A stretch of 64,000 nucleotides of DNA from TMP-24 sp046348855 (GTDB taxonomy: Bacteria > Pseudomonadota > Alphaproteobacteria > Rhodobacterales > Rhodobacteraceae). The DNA is taken from contig JAXMDK010000001.1 in NCBI GenBank assembly GCA_046348855.1, forward strand, positions 1 through 64,000. Reading direction: 5' to 3'. The first letter of the stretch is position 1; every line of letters begins with the position of its first letter. The notes under the pieces were generated by a model that was not told the origin of the DNA, searched no databases, and was given only the letters and a program-made list of their open reading frames with translations. Both the position numbers and the translations under genes were made by a program. Positions 50,652 to 59,694 of this stretch are shown here, in pieces.

Positions 50652-53600
50652 ATGTCGCCTCGGTTGATTGCGCTGATTCTTTCCCTTTTCATGGTTTTTG
50701 CCGGGAGTGTGGAGGCGCAGCAGGCGCTGCCGGATGGGCCAACCTCGGCGATCCCCAACAAGGTCAAGGCCAAGCTCGTCGGCTCCGGCGGCGAATATGG
50801 CGAGAGCTTCGATTTCGACCTTCCGGCGTTTCGCGGCCTCGAGCCGGACCTGCGGCTCCTCTACAATTCTTCGGAGATCGGCCGCGGCGGAGCGGAGAAG
50901 TTCGTGGCTTTCGGCTGGCAGCTGGCCGGCCTGTCGATGATCGAACAGAGATCGGTCGGTGGCGGGGCCCCGACCTTCGACAAGGGCCAGGATATCTTTG
51001 TCCTCGATGGGCAGGAGCTGATGGCCTGTAACGATGCGGCGGCGACCAACAAATGGTCGCAGAACCCCTATGGCTGGAATTATCCGCAGCGCTATCTGAC
51101 CACCGTGGCGAGCGCCAGCTGCACGGCCGGCGGCAATCTGACGACCCGGGTCGAGAGTTACCGCAAGATCGAATGGCTTGCCGCCGGCAATGAATTCCGG
51201 GTGACCGATCCGGACGGGACCCGCTATCGCTATCAGCCGGTGGGCACGCTCGCCGGCGACAGCAGCGCCTGGCCCACCGATGCCGCCAAGATGGGCCAGT
51301 ACACGCGCTGGTATCTGACCGAGATCACCGACAGCCAGACGGATGCGGCGGGCAACTACACCAACAAGGTCACGATCAGCTACTATGTCGGCGGCGTTGC
51401 CTACGGCTTCCCGGCGGTACCGACCCAGATTGCCTATGCCGGCTACCGGGTGGTGCTGGGCTATGAAACGCTCAACGGCGCCACCAACCCGCCGGTCACC
51501 CAGTACGGAACCGGGACCGGGATCCTGGGGCGGAGCTGGTTACGGCTGAGTTCGGTTGCCGTCTATGACGGGACGACCCCGGTCCGCGCCTATCAGCTGG
51601 GCTACAGCCGCACGGTGCTGACCGGCACCTCGCTGCTGCAGCGGGTCGAAAGCTATGGATCGGACTTCGTCCTGACCGGCGCCGCAGTCACCGGCGGCAC
51701 GAAACTGCCGGACACCACTTACGAATATTCCGCCGACAGCTATGCGCTGGCCGCCCAGACTTACACCGGCAAGCAGTTTCATGCGCACAATGCCGTGGTT
51801 GATCTCGCCTACAGCGGCAACGACCAGTTACTGCTGTTTCCGGCCAGCCTCTATTACACCCAGCACACCGCCACGAGCGGTGGCGGCTATGATACGGAGG
51901 TGCTCTATTACTCTTATCTTGCCGGGCGATATTCGTTCAACAGCAACCGCAGCATCAATGGGCTGTCCGCATTGGGCTGGCCCTGTGAAGGCGAGCATGG
52001 TCAGGGCGGTTTTCACAACTATGTTCCGACCGGCCACAATGTTGTCGCCGGCAAAAGGTCCGGCGCGCCCATCGTTTGCTCGACAGCCCTGACCCAGACA
52101 AGGCATGTCGGCGGCTCGAACGGGACCGACTATTATGATCTGATCTTCAAGACGGCGAACCTGAATTCCGGCGCGCCCCTTTCGTCCTTGACCTTCACGG
52201 ACCAGGGCTACCCGCCAAGCGCCCAACCGAATCCTAATGTTTCCTCGACGCCGCAATGGGCTGCACGGACACTCGGGCTGGGCGCAGATCCGTCGTTTGT
52301 CGATGGACGGCATCCCGGCAATTTCTACGATTCCTCGGACGGGATCCTGTCGGGGCCGATTTCGGCGTCCGGCCAGGCGGGTTTCTTTGGCCCGCTGAAT
52401 GGTCAGGGATTGCTGGTTGCAGGTGATTTTACCGGCGATGGCATCAACGATTCTCTGTTTGGCACCTCCCCCGTTGGCCTACAAGGTCAGGCAAGCCTTC
52501 TAAGAATGGTGTTCGAGACCGGATACTTGTCCGGTACCACTGTCGGGCGTGGGTTTGTCCACCAGCCGGGAGCCCTGACCTATGACTATGATCCGAATGC
52601 AACGCCGTCAAAATACTATGCCGCGGACCTGAATGGTGACGGTATCGAGGATTTTGTCGACTACAAGGACAACAACAGCGCTGCCGACACGGTGAAGGTC
52701 TATCTGGGTGCGGGCGGCGGCTTTTCCGGGCCGACCACCTATTCGTTGGGCAACATTGCCAATTCTGCCACTTATGACAATCCGACGCTGATTTTTGCAG
52801 ACCTGAACAATGACGGGCTGAATGACCTCATCGTTCAGCTGGGCATGCCGCCGGGCTCCCGGAGTGGCTCATTGCCGGCGCCGCCCAGCCCCTTCACCTC
52901 GAAATCCGCGCAAATCTTCCTCAACACCGGCATGGGCTTCGTTTCGCCGGTTGGGGCATTTACCGGCTATGTCGGGCTCGGTGATTTTGATGGCAACGGC
53001 CTGCCGGATTTCGTCATCGAGGGGGCGAACGGCCAGATCCTCTGGGGCAATTCGGCCGTTCCCAACCGGCTGACGGCGGTGAACCGGGCCTCCGGCGGGC
53101 GGACCGAGATCGCCTATGTGCCCTCGGCGCAGCAGGCCCAGGGCCAGTACGGCAACCAGATCCCGGTGGTCCAGCAGCTGGTGGGTTCGATCACCGAGAA
53201 GGATGGGCGCGGCAACGCCCGGACGGTGCGCTATACCTATGCCAACGGTCGCTATGATTTCATCAATCGCAAGGCGCTCGGCTATGACACGGTGACGGCG
53301 ACGCCCGATCCGATCGCCGGCGAGACGGCGGCGCCGGTGACGACGACTATCTATCTCAACAGCAATTTCGTCGATGCCGGGCTGGTTTCCTCGCAGCTGG
53401 TGACAGTGGGTGGCACCACCACATGGTCGAAGACCATCAACAGCTGGGCGGTGACGCGCGGCGGCACGACCTACAGCCAGGTGGCGAATGTGGCGCCGGA
53501 ATCCGGCGGGCCGTTCAAGATCGAGAAGAGCCGCGAGCGGCTGGCCAGCCTGCAGGGCGACCAGTTGATCGAGACGATGAAGGATTATGGCTATACCCAA

Positions 53601-56600
53601 TATGGCGCGCTCTGGTGGATCTATGACTACGGGTTCAGCCCAAACGGCTCGAGCCCGACCACCAGCGACGACCGGGTCAAGACCTATGTCTATTACCCCA
53701 ACCTGAGCGCCTATCTGGTGAACCTGCCGACGGCTGATCAATTCAAGGTGGCGGGGGTCACGCTGCACGAGACCCAATATGTCTATGACAATCTGGGAAC
53801 CTGGGGGCAGACGCCCACCGAAGGCAATGTCACCGATGTCTGGGACTGGGACGGCAACAACGCCGCGCTCGGGCTGCGCCACACCGCCCAGACCAGCTTC
53901 GACGATTGGGGCAACCCGCTGACGGCAGCCGATGCGAACGGCAATGTCACGACCTATGCCTATGAGGCGGGCAAGCATCTCTTCCGCACCGCGACCACCA
54001 ATGCGCTCAATCAGGCGGTCCTTGGCACCATCTGGAACGGCTCCTGCCAGGCGCCGGCGAGCCAGACCGACATCAACAGCCTGGCGACGGGCTTCACCTA
54101 CGACGTCTTCTGCCGCGAGACCCGGCGCGACCTGCCGGGCGGCCAGTATCTGAAGACGAGCTATCTCAACATCGGCAATGCCGCGACCCAATATATCGAG
54201 AAGGAGAGCCTCTCGTCCTCGACCGTCGCCGGCAGCGACAAGAAGATCACCCAGGATTATTTCGACGGGTTCGGTCAGATCTACAAGAGCGCCACCACCA
54301 CCGCGACCAGCACCATCAGCCAAGGCGAAGCAGTGCTCTCTGCGTTCGATGCGCGCGGCAACCTGGCCTGGAAGAGCATTCCCCTCGACTGGACGACGGC
54401 TTCGTCGAACAGCACCACCGCCCAGCAACGCACCGAATACCGCTATGACCCGCTGAACCGGCCGATCCAGAGGCTCTATGCCGATGGCACCACCGACAGC
54501 ACTTCTTATACCCACCGGACCGAGACCCGCTACGGCGGCGTGGCGCTCGAGGTGCCGGCGGTCGAAAGCTTCGATGCCCATTGCTATGATCCGTTGGCGG
54601 CGAACACGCTCTGCGGCGATGTGGTGACGGTGAGCGACGCGGCCGGCCACACGATCCGCAGCGACCAGACCGACCAGAACCAGACAGATGTCGGCTCGAC
54701 GGGCCCCCTGCGCTCGACCACCTACACCTTCGACCCGCTCGGACGGATGGTCGGCGTCACCGATCCCGGCGGCATCGGCTTCAGCTATGTCTATGACATC
54801 TTCGGCAACCGCACCCAGGCCACCGATCCCGGGCTCGGCACCTGGACCATGACTTACGACGCCAACGGCAATCTCGTCAGCCAGACCGACGCCAAGGGCC
54901 AGCCGATCACCTTCACCTATGATGCGCTGAACCGGCTGACCCTGAAGACGGTCGGCACCGGCACCGGCCGGGTCGAGACCCGCCAGACCTATGACGAGGT
55001 GCGGCCCGGCTTTGTGAACCTCGGCCACCTGACCACCCAGACGGTCAGCGGTACTGGCGGCGGGGCGGCGATCCATACGATCCAGACCGACTGGCACCAG
55101 ACCGGCGCGGTGCAGCGGGTCACCCACCTGCTGGCGGGCCGCACCTATGTGCTGACCAACGTGATCGGCGCCGACGGCTCGGTCCAGAACATGACCCTGC
55201 CGTCGAAGGCCGACGGCACGGTCCCCGCGGCGCTCGGCCCCTTCACCTATGACGCCTCGAACCGGATCGCCGCCTGGCCGGGCTATATCACCAGCACCAG
55301 CTACGATCTCTGGGGCAACCGCACCGCGATCGCCTACGCCAGCGGCGCGGCCGAGACCGCGACTTATGACCCGCAGCGCGGCTGGCTGACCGCGATCACC
55401 GGCAGCGAGGCGGGGGGTGCGACCATGTTCACCGCCACCTACACCCGCACCGCCACCGGGCGGATCGCCGCGACCGACACCGGCTTTACCGCCGGGGCCA
55501 GCACCGTCGATCCGGGCGGCGCCTTCGCCTTTGCCTATGACTATGCTGGCCGGCTCCTCTCGGCGACCAACAGCCGAGGCGTCACCGCGATGGACCAGAG
55601 CTTCAGCTACGACCCGGCCGGGCGGATGCGGTCGAACAGCCAGGTCGGGACCTATGCCTACGCCAACGGCACGGTGGCCCAGCATGCGCCCTCGTCGGTG
55701 ACCGACACCACCGGGGCGACCCAGGCGCTTGCCTATGACGCCAACGGCAACATGCTGACCGGGCTCGGCAACCGGATCATGACCTATGACGGCGAGAACC
55801 GGCCGCTGTCGGCGACCTATGCCGGCAAGAAGACCTGCTACTATTACGGCGCCGACGGCGCGCGGCTGAAGCGGATCGACGGGTTCTCGCCCAGCCAGGC
55901 CTGCACCGCCGCGCCGACCACCAGCCAGCAGGTCACCGTCTGGCTCGGGCCCCTGGAGATCCGCCGCTTCAACCAGGGCGTCTCGGGCGAGACGCTGGTC
56001 CAGTATCCGATCCCCGACCTGCGGATCCTGCACTATACCTCGGGCGGCACCGCGGTCACCGAGAAATCCGGGCTGCACCGCGACGGGCTCGGTTCGGTGC
56101 GCGCCGTCACCTCCTCGGCGGGCCTTCGCACCGAGACCGACCTCTACCGCCCGTTCGGCGACCAGCTGGAAACCGTCCAGAACCTCGCCGCGCTGCGCGA
56201 GATCAAGGCCTACATCGGCGAACGGCTCGACGCCGCCGTGGGCCTGGAGTATCTTAACGCCCGCTACTACGATCCCAGGATGGGCATGTTCCTCCAGCCC
56301 GACTGGTGGGAGGTCACAAAGCCAGGGGTGGGGACCAACAGGTACAGCTACTCCTTCAACGATCCGGTGAATGGAAAGGATTCGACGGGGCATAGCAATA
56401 CCAATTTCGCCAACTCGGGTTGCTGCAACTTGGGATCGACGTTCAGCGATTTCATGAAGAGCCTATTTTCCGGCCTGACGACCAGCCGATCCGACGCGGA
56501 TGTAGCGGCGAATGCCCATGGCACTGCCGAGAAGATGAAGGAGAACATAAAGAATGGCACAAAGAAGGCAGGTGCAGCGCTCGCGATGGGGATATTGGCC

Positions 56601-57107
56601 GGGGTGACGGACGGAGCGGCCCTTGACGTCGAGGCTTTGGAATTTGGAGCCGTAGAAGTAACTGGAACCGGTGCCGTTGTCACTTCCGAAGGCTCCATTG
56701 TGGCCGGAGCCGGTGCGAAGGCCATCAAGACGGAAGCCAGCGCGGCGAACTCGGCGCGCTCGACAGTTCAAGCCAACCGGGCCATCCATCAGGCCGCAGT
56801 CGACGCCCGAGTGGCCGAGTTGGAGGCCAAAGGATATACAGTTCAACGTGAAGTTACTTTAACAGCAGATGGAAAAGTCGCTAGGATCGATCTTGTCGCG
56901 AGCCGAAATGGTGTTGTTGCATTTGCGGAGGAGGTCAAGACCGGTGCCGCGCCTGACTTTGCAAGAGCTCAGAAACATGTGTATGAGGCGATGTCATGTG
57001 GTTCAGCCTGTCCGATGGGAAATAATGCTGCTGCGTTGGGCCTGAAGCCCGGCATTCCATTGAATGCACAAGGCGGCGGTATTCCCTATAGCATTTTCCG
57101 CCCCTAG
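50652..57107 (+). CDS. Secreted SpvB/FG-GAP/RHS polymorphic toxin with PD-(D/E)XK-like tip
   Basis: The ATG at 50652 gives 2151 residues with a signal peptide (LIALILSLFMVFAGSVEA-QQ); in-frame codons upstream lack a signal. Residues ~35-330 resemble the SpvB N-terminal domain (FRGLEPDLRLLYNSS). Four Ca2+-type FG-GAP repeats (DFTGDGINDS, DLNGDGIEDF, DLNNDGLNDL, DFDGNGLPDF) lie near 594-790. YD/RHS repeats run from about 1080. The RHS core ends ARYYDPRMGMFLQPDWWEVT, then DPVNGKDSTGH (about 1900-1915). The variable tip (~1915-2151) has RIDLV and EEVK (D2080, E2094, K2096), a PD-(D/E)XK nuclease pattern. RHS shells encapsulate the tip until release. Its candidate immunity gene follows by 10 bp. 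Confidence 0.9.
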   Translation: MSPRLIALILSLFMVFAGSVEAQQALPDGPTSAIPNKVKAKLVGSGGEYGESFDFDLPAFRGLEPDLRLLYNSSEIGRGGAEKFVAFGWQLAGLSMIEQRSVGGGAPTFDKGQDIFVLDGQELMACNDAAATNKWSQNPYGWNYPQRYLTTVASASCTAGGNLTTRVESYRKIEWLAAGNEFRVTDPDGTRYRYQPVGTLAGDSSAWPTDAAKMGQYTRWYLTEITDSQTDAAGNYTNKVTISYYVGGVAYGFPAVPTQIAYAGYRVVLGYETLNGATNPPVTQYGTGTGILGRSWLRLSSVAVYDGTTPVRAYQLGYSRTVLTGTSLLQRVESYGSDFVLTGAAVTGGTKLPDTTYEYSADSYALAAQTYTGKQFHAHNAVVDLAYSGNDQLLLFPASLYYTQHTATSGGGYDTEVLYYSYLAGRYSFNSNRSINGLSALGWPCEGEHGQGGFHNYVPTGHNVVAGKRSGAPIVCSTALTQTRHVGGSNGTDYYDLIFKTANLNSGAPLSSLTFTDQGYPPSAQPNPNVSSTPQWAARTLGLGADPSFVDGRHPGNFYDSSDGILSGPISASGQAGFFGPLNGQGLLVAGDFTGDGINDSLFGTSPVGLQGQASLLRMVFETGYLSGTTVGRGFVHQPGALTYDYDPNATPSKYYAADLNGDGIEDFVDYKDNNSAADTVKVYLGAGGGFSGPTTYSLGNIANSATYDNPTLIFADLNNDGLNDLIVQLGMPPGSRSGSLPAPPSPFTSKSAQIFLNTGMGFVSPVGAFTGYVGLGDFDGNGLPDFVIEGANGQILWGNSAVPNRLTAVNRASGGRTEIAYVPSAQQAQGQYGNQIPVVQQLVGSITEKDGRGNARTVRYTYANGRYDFINRKALGYDTVTATPDPIAGETAAPVTTTIYLNSNFVDAGLVSSQLVTVGGTTTWSKTINSWAVTRGGTTYSQVANVAPESGGPFKIEKSRERLASLQGDQLIETMKDYGYTQYGALWWIYDYGFSPNGSSPTTSDDRVKTYVYYPNLSAYLVNLPTADQFKVAGVTLHETQYVYDNLGTWGQTPTEGNVTDVWDWDGNNAALGLRHTAQTSFDDWGNPLTAADANGNVTTYAYEAGKHLFRTATTNALNQAVLGTIWNGSCQAPASQTDINSLATGFTYDVFCRETRRDLPGGQYLKTSYLNIGNAATQYIEKESLSSSTVAGSDKKITQDYFDGFGQIYKSATTTATSTISQGEAVLSAFDARGNLAWKSIPLDWTTASSNSTTAQQRTEYRYDPLNRPIQRLYADGTTDSTSYTHRTETRYGGVALEVPAVESFDAHCYDPLAANTLCGDVVTVSDAAGHTIRSDQTDQNQTDVGSTGPLRSTTYTFDPLGRMVGVTDPGGIGFSYVYDIFGNRTQATDPGLGTWTMTYDANGNLVSQTDAKGQPITFTYDALNRLTLKTVGTGTGRVETRQTYDEVRPGFVNLGHLTTQTVSGTGGGAAIHTIQTDWHQTGAVQRVTHLLAGRTYVLTNVIGADGSVQNMTLPSKADGTVPAALGPFTYDASNRIAAWPGYITSTSYDLWGNRTAIAYASGAAETATYDPQRGWLTAITGSEAGGATMFTATYTRTATGRIAATDTGFTAGASTVDPGGAFAFAYDYAGRLLSATNSRGVTAMDQSFSYDPAGRMRSNSQVGTYAYANGTVAQHAPSSVTDTTGATQALAYDANGNMLTGLGNRIMTYDGENRPLSATYAGKKTCYYYGADGARLKRIDGFSPSQACTAAPTTSQQVTVWLGPLEIRRFNQGVSGETLVQYPIPDLRILHYTSGGTAVTEKSGLHRDGLGSVRAVTSSAGLRTETDLYRPFGDQLETVQNLAALREIKAYIGERLDAAVGLEYLNARYYDPRMGMFLQPDWWEVTKPGVGTNRYSYSFNDPVNGKDSTGHSNTNFANSGCCNLGSTFSDFMKSLFSGLTTSRSDADVAANAHGTAEKMKENIKNGTKKAGAALAMGILAGVTDGAALDVEALEFGAVEVTGTGAVVTSEGSIVAGAGAKAIKTEASAANSARSTVQANRAIHQAAVDARVAELEAKGYTVQREVTLTADGKVARIDLVASRNGVVAFAEEVKTGAAPDFARAQKHVYEAMSCGSACPMGNNAAALGLKPGIPLNAQGGGIPYSIFRP
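55682..56394 (+). repeat. 713-bp direct repeat, copy A (RHS core of the full gene)
   Basis: This RHS core stretch is repeated collinearly at 57687-58399 with an offset of exactly 2005 bp and no gaps at the points checked. It ends where the toxin tips begin (DPVNG(K/R)D). Such repeats allow recombination that swaps toxin tips. Confidence 0.9.
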
Positions 57108-57117
57108 TGAGGTTGCG

Positions 57118-57675
57118 ATGACGCAAGCCGATATTCTAAAACAGTTGAAATCGCTCGGATGGCAACAGCGGCGCATGAATGGTGGTGGCTACCTCTACTA
57201 TGTCTTGGCTGATAGAACACTAAGGGTAGCGCCAATGCTTCGGCAGCTTCCAGATGGCTATAGTCTCGACTTTCAGCAGGCTCTAACGACCGGTGAGTTT
57301 AACGCTGCGGTGTCTCTGGCGCTCGGCGAAAAGCCGGGCTTCGACTATTTCCTGCTCAATCCTCGCATCGGCCTGAGAGCAAAGAAAGTCAACTTCACCG
57401 AGGCGGACATCGTCGCATACCACGGCCAGTTGCTTTCCTGGGCGCAGTCCGCCGATCTGGTCGCGGCCTTCCGAGACCATATGGACTGGCCGAGTAACGC
57501 AGCGCCACTGCTGGCCATCTACAAGTTGATCGCACTGGTGAACCATGGGCGTCGAGCAGAGGTTGAAGACCTGCTTCAACGTTTCAGGCGGGGGGATCGT
57601 TGCGGCTACGTCCCAATCATCAGCGAAGCACTGATCGAGCGCGTGCTGGCGATGCCACCTCTCCGACTTTCCTAA
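57118..57675 (+). CDS. Candidate immunity protein for the first RHS tip
   Basis: The ATG at 57118 (GAGGTTGCG just before) gives 185 residues. It is soluble, has no signal peptide and is AT-richer than the core genes. No family is recognised. It contains QLKSLGWQQRRMNGGGYLYY at the start and MDWPSNAAPLLAIYKLIALV near 130. Its place, 10 bp after an RHS toxin and just before an orphan RHS tip, is the standard slot of an immunity gene, which would block the PD-(D/E)XK-like nuclease in the cytosol. Confidence 0.65.
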   Translation: MTQADILKQLKSLGWQQRRMNGGGYLYYVLADRTLRVAPMLRQLPDGYSLDFQQALTTGEFNAAVSLALGEKPGFDYFLLNPRIGLRAKKVNFTEADIVAYHGQLLSWAQSADLVAAFRDHMDWPSNAAPLLAIYKLIALVNHGRRAEVEDLLQRFRRGDRCGYVPIISEALIERVLAMPPLRLS

Positions 57676-57686
57676 TCTTTCGGGAG

Positions 57687-58399
57687 GCACGCGCCCTCGT
57701 CGGTGACCGATACCACCGGTTCCACCCAGGCGCTGACCTATGATGCCAACGGCAACATGCTGACCGGGCTCGGCAACCGGATCATGACCTATGACGGCGA
57801 GAACCGGCCCTTGTCGGCGACCTATGCCGGCAAGAAGACCTGCTATTATTACGGCGCCGACGGCAGCCGCCTGAAGCGCATCGACGGCTTCTCGCCCTCC
57901 CAGGCCTGCACCGCCGCTCCCACCACCACCCAGCAGGTCACCGTCTGGCTCGGGCCCCTGGAAATCCGCCGCTTCAACCAGGGCGTCCCGGGCGAGACGC
58001 TGGTCCAGTATCCGCTCCCCGACCTGCGGATCCTGCGCTATACCTCAGGTGGCAGCGCGGTCACCGAGAAATCCGGCCTCCACCGCGACGGCCTCGGCTC
58101 GGTGCGCGCCGTCACCTCCTCGGCGGGCTTGCGCACCGAGACCGACCTCTACCGCCCGTTCGGCGACCAGCTGGAAACCGTCCAGAACCTCGCCGCGCTG
58201 CGCGAGATCAAGGCCTACATCGGCGAACGGCTCGACGCCGCGGTCGGGCTCGAGTATCTCAACGCCCGCTACTACGATCCCAGGATGGGCCTGTTCCTCC
58301 AGCCGGACTGGTGGGACGTCACCCAGCCAGGGGTCGGCACCAATCGCTATGCCTACAGCTTCAATGATCCCGTCAATGGAAGGGATGTGAGCGGGCATT
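57687..58399 (+). repeat. 713-bp direct repeat, copy B (orphan tip)
   Basis: This copy starts 12 bp after the immunity gene stop and matches 55682-56394. Differences are mainly third-base changes, and the protein sequence is nearly identical. It lacks everything upstream in the RHS gene, so it is a displaced core fragment. Confidence 0.9.
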
Positions 58400-59064
58400 G
58401 CGTAGACGGCTGCGTAATCGAAGGAATAGTTGCTGAAGGACTAATCGAGTTAGCAGAAGCTGTTTATGCGGGTTGGGAGGCTCAGGCCACCGTTGATGCG
58501 GCGGTGACAGGTGGCGCCTTGGCAGCAATGACGGAGGAACAAGAATCCTCCTGGCCAAGCAATGGCGGGCCTCCACTGGACGGCCCGGTTCCGACAAACT
58601 TTGAGCCACCTAGTCAGCCGCCGACCGGGTCGCGTGTCTCAGTGGTGACAACCGACCCAGGCAGTGGTCCGACAAAAAAGCCGGATGGCTGGCAGACACA
58701 TCACATAGTTTCCCAGAAAGTAATGAAGGAATATCGGGGCTTCATGGATGAAATAGGAGTCAAAAAGAACGAGAAGACCAACCTGGTTGACTTGCCGACA
58801 AGCCGGACGCAAGATCCCAATAAAACCGTGCATCGGGGACTGCAGCGAAATGCGTACGATCAGGCGATCCGGAATAAACTCAACGATATTCAGGGTCGCT
58901 ATGAGCGAGGAGAAATCACAAAAGTTCAGGCGGCGGACGAAGTCCGGGGACTGATGAGTGCAACCAGAGCGGGGCTTTTGTCCGGAAAAATCTCTTTGAA
59001 TAGCGCCAGCGATGAAGCTCCTCCTGAAGGCGAAGAGCAAGACCATAGTGACGGCAGGAAGTGA
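57703..59064 (+). CDS. Orphan RHS core plus AHH/HNH-like toxin tip
   Basis: The frame is open from a GTG at 57703 and gives 453 residues. Residues ~1-229 repeat the RHS core (CYYYGADGSRLKRID, RYYDPRMGLFLQPDWW). The new tip (~230-453) has WQTHHIVSQKVMKE (H333, H334), EKTNLVDLPTSRTQDPNK, then VHRGLQRNAYDQ, resembling AHH-type nucleases of the HNH/Endo VII group. There is no signal peptide, and the GTG lacks a good ribosome-binding site. It is probably a silent cassette that becomes active when recombined onto the full RHS gene, or a broken remnant. Confidence 0.8.
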   Translation: MTDTTGSTQALTYDANGNMLTGLGNRIMTYDGENRPLSATYAGKKTCYYYGADGSRLKRIDGFSPSQACTAAPTTTQQVTVWLGPLEIRRFNQGVPGETLVQYPLPDLRILRYTSGGSAVTEKSGLHRDGLGSVRAVTSSAGLRTETDLYRPFGDQLETVQNLAALREIKAYIGERLDAAVGLEYLNARYYDPRMGLFLQPDWWDVTQPGVGTNRYAYSFNDPVNGRDVSGHCVDGCVIEGIVAEGLIELAEAVYAGWEAQATVDAAVTGGALAAMTEEQESSWPSNGGPPLDGPVPTNFEPPSQPPTGSRVSVVTTDPGSGPTKKPDGWQTHHIVSQKVMKEYRGFMDEIGVKKNEKTNLVDLPTSRTQDPNKTVHRGLQRNAYDQAIRNKLNDIQGRYERGEITKVQAADEVRGLMSATRAGLLSGKISLNSASDEAPPEGEEQDHSDGRK

Positions 59065-59083
59065 AACTGACATAGGAGTAGAT

Positions 59084-59686
59084 ATGGCAATGTTGCAAAG
59101 CCCTTCCTCCCCGGACGAGTGTCGTCTCTGGTTCTGCTCCGTAAGCCCCAAGGGCAATGTTCCAGTCGTGACCTACGATCAAAGTAAGAACGCGGTCAGC
59201 GGATGGGTTCTAAGTTCAGTTGGCGATCAACCAGGAATCGTAGAGCCGGTCCTTTACAATGCCAAAACTGCTTCCGTCCGAACAATTATGTCCTACAAGA
59301 TGCTCGCTACCGGGACAGGAGATATTCTGGCGCGAGATGAAGGGTTAGATCTGTTCAGCCAATTGCCAACAAATGAGGTTTCACTCTACCGGGCCAAGAT
59401 AGTCTGCCGCGACGGAGAAGTAGATAAATTTTTTGCGGTAAGGCCATATTTGCTTCGGGCGTGTACTGATCTTGCTCGGTCAAACATCAAATGGACAAGG
59501 CAAGACGAATTCTATGTGGGTTGGGATAAAATAAAATTCATTCGAGGCTGTATGAAAGGCGCTCACATTGCCCGTGAAAGTCTTTCGAAAATGGTCATTG
59601 TTTCAAATGCGTTTAAAACAGCGGCTCAACGGATCGAACCCAAGGGTATTGGTTTCAGCGACCCCGAACGTCCTTGGGGGTTCTGA
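59084..59686 (+). CDS. Candidate immunity protein for the orphan tip
   Basis: The ATG at 59084, with GGAG 7 bp upstream, gives 200 residues; an in-frame ATG at 59012 would overlap the toxin end. It is soluble, AT-rich and unlike any family I can name with certainty. Segments NEVSLYRAKIVCRDGEVDKF and FYVGWDKIKFIRG are similar in style to Imm11-type (DUF1629) proteins. Its position directly behind the orphan tip makes it the likely partner. If expressed from its own RBS, it would protect against the AHH-like toxin even while the tip is silent. Confidence 0.6.
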   Translation: MAMLQSPSSPDECRLWFCSVSPKGNVPVVTYDQSKNAVSGWVLSSVGDQPGIVEPVLYNAKTASVRTIMSYKMLATGTGDILARDEGLDLFSQLPTNEVSLYRAKIVCRDGEVDKFFAVRPYLLRACTDLARSNIKWTRQDEFYVGWDKIKFIRGCMKGAHIARESLSKMVIVSNAFKTAAQRIEPKGIGFSDPERPWGF

Positions 59687-59694
59687 GCGGCCCC

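Noticed and set aside
52869..56393. 1174-residue open frame on the minus strand
   Set aside because: It is antisense to the RHS gene; its repetitive Gly/Arg composition follows from the RHS repeats.
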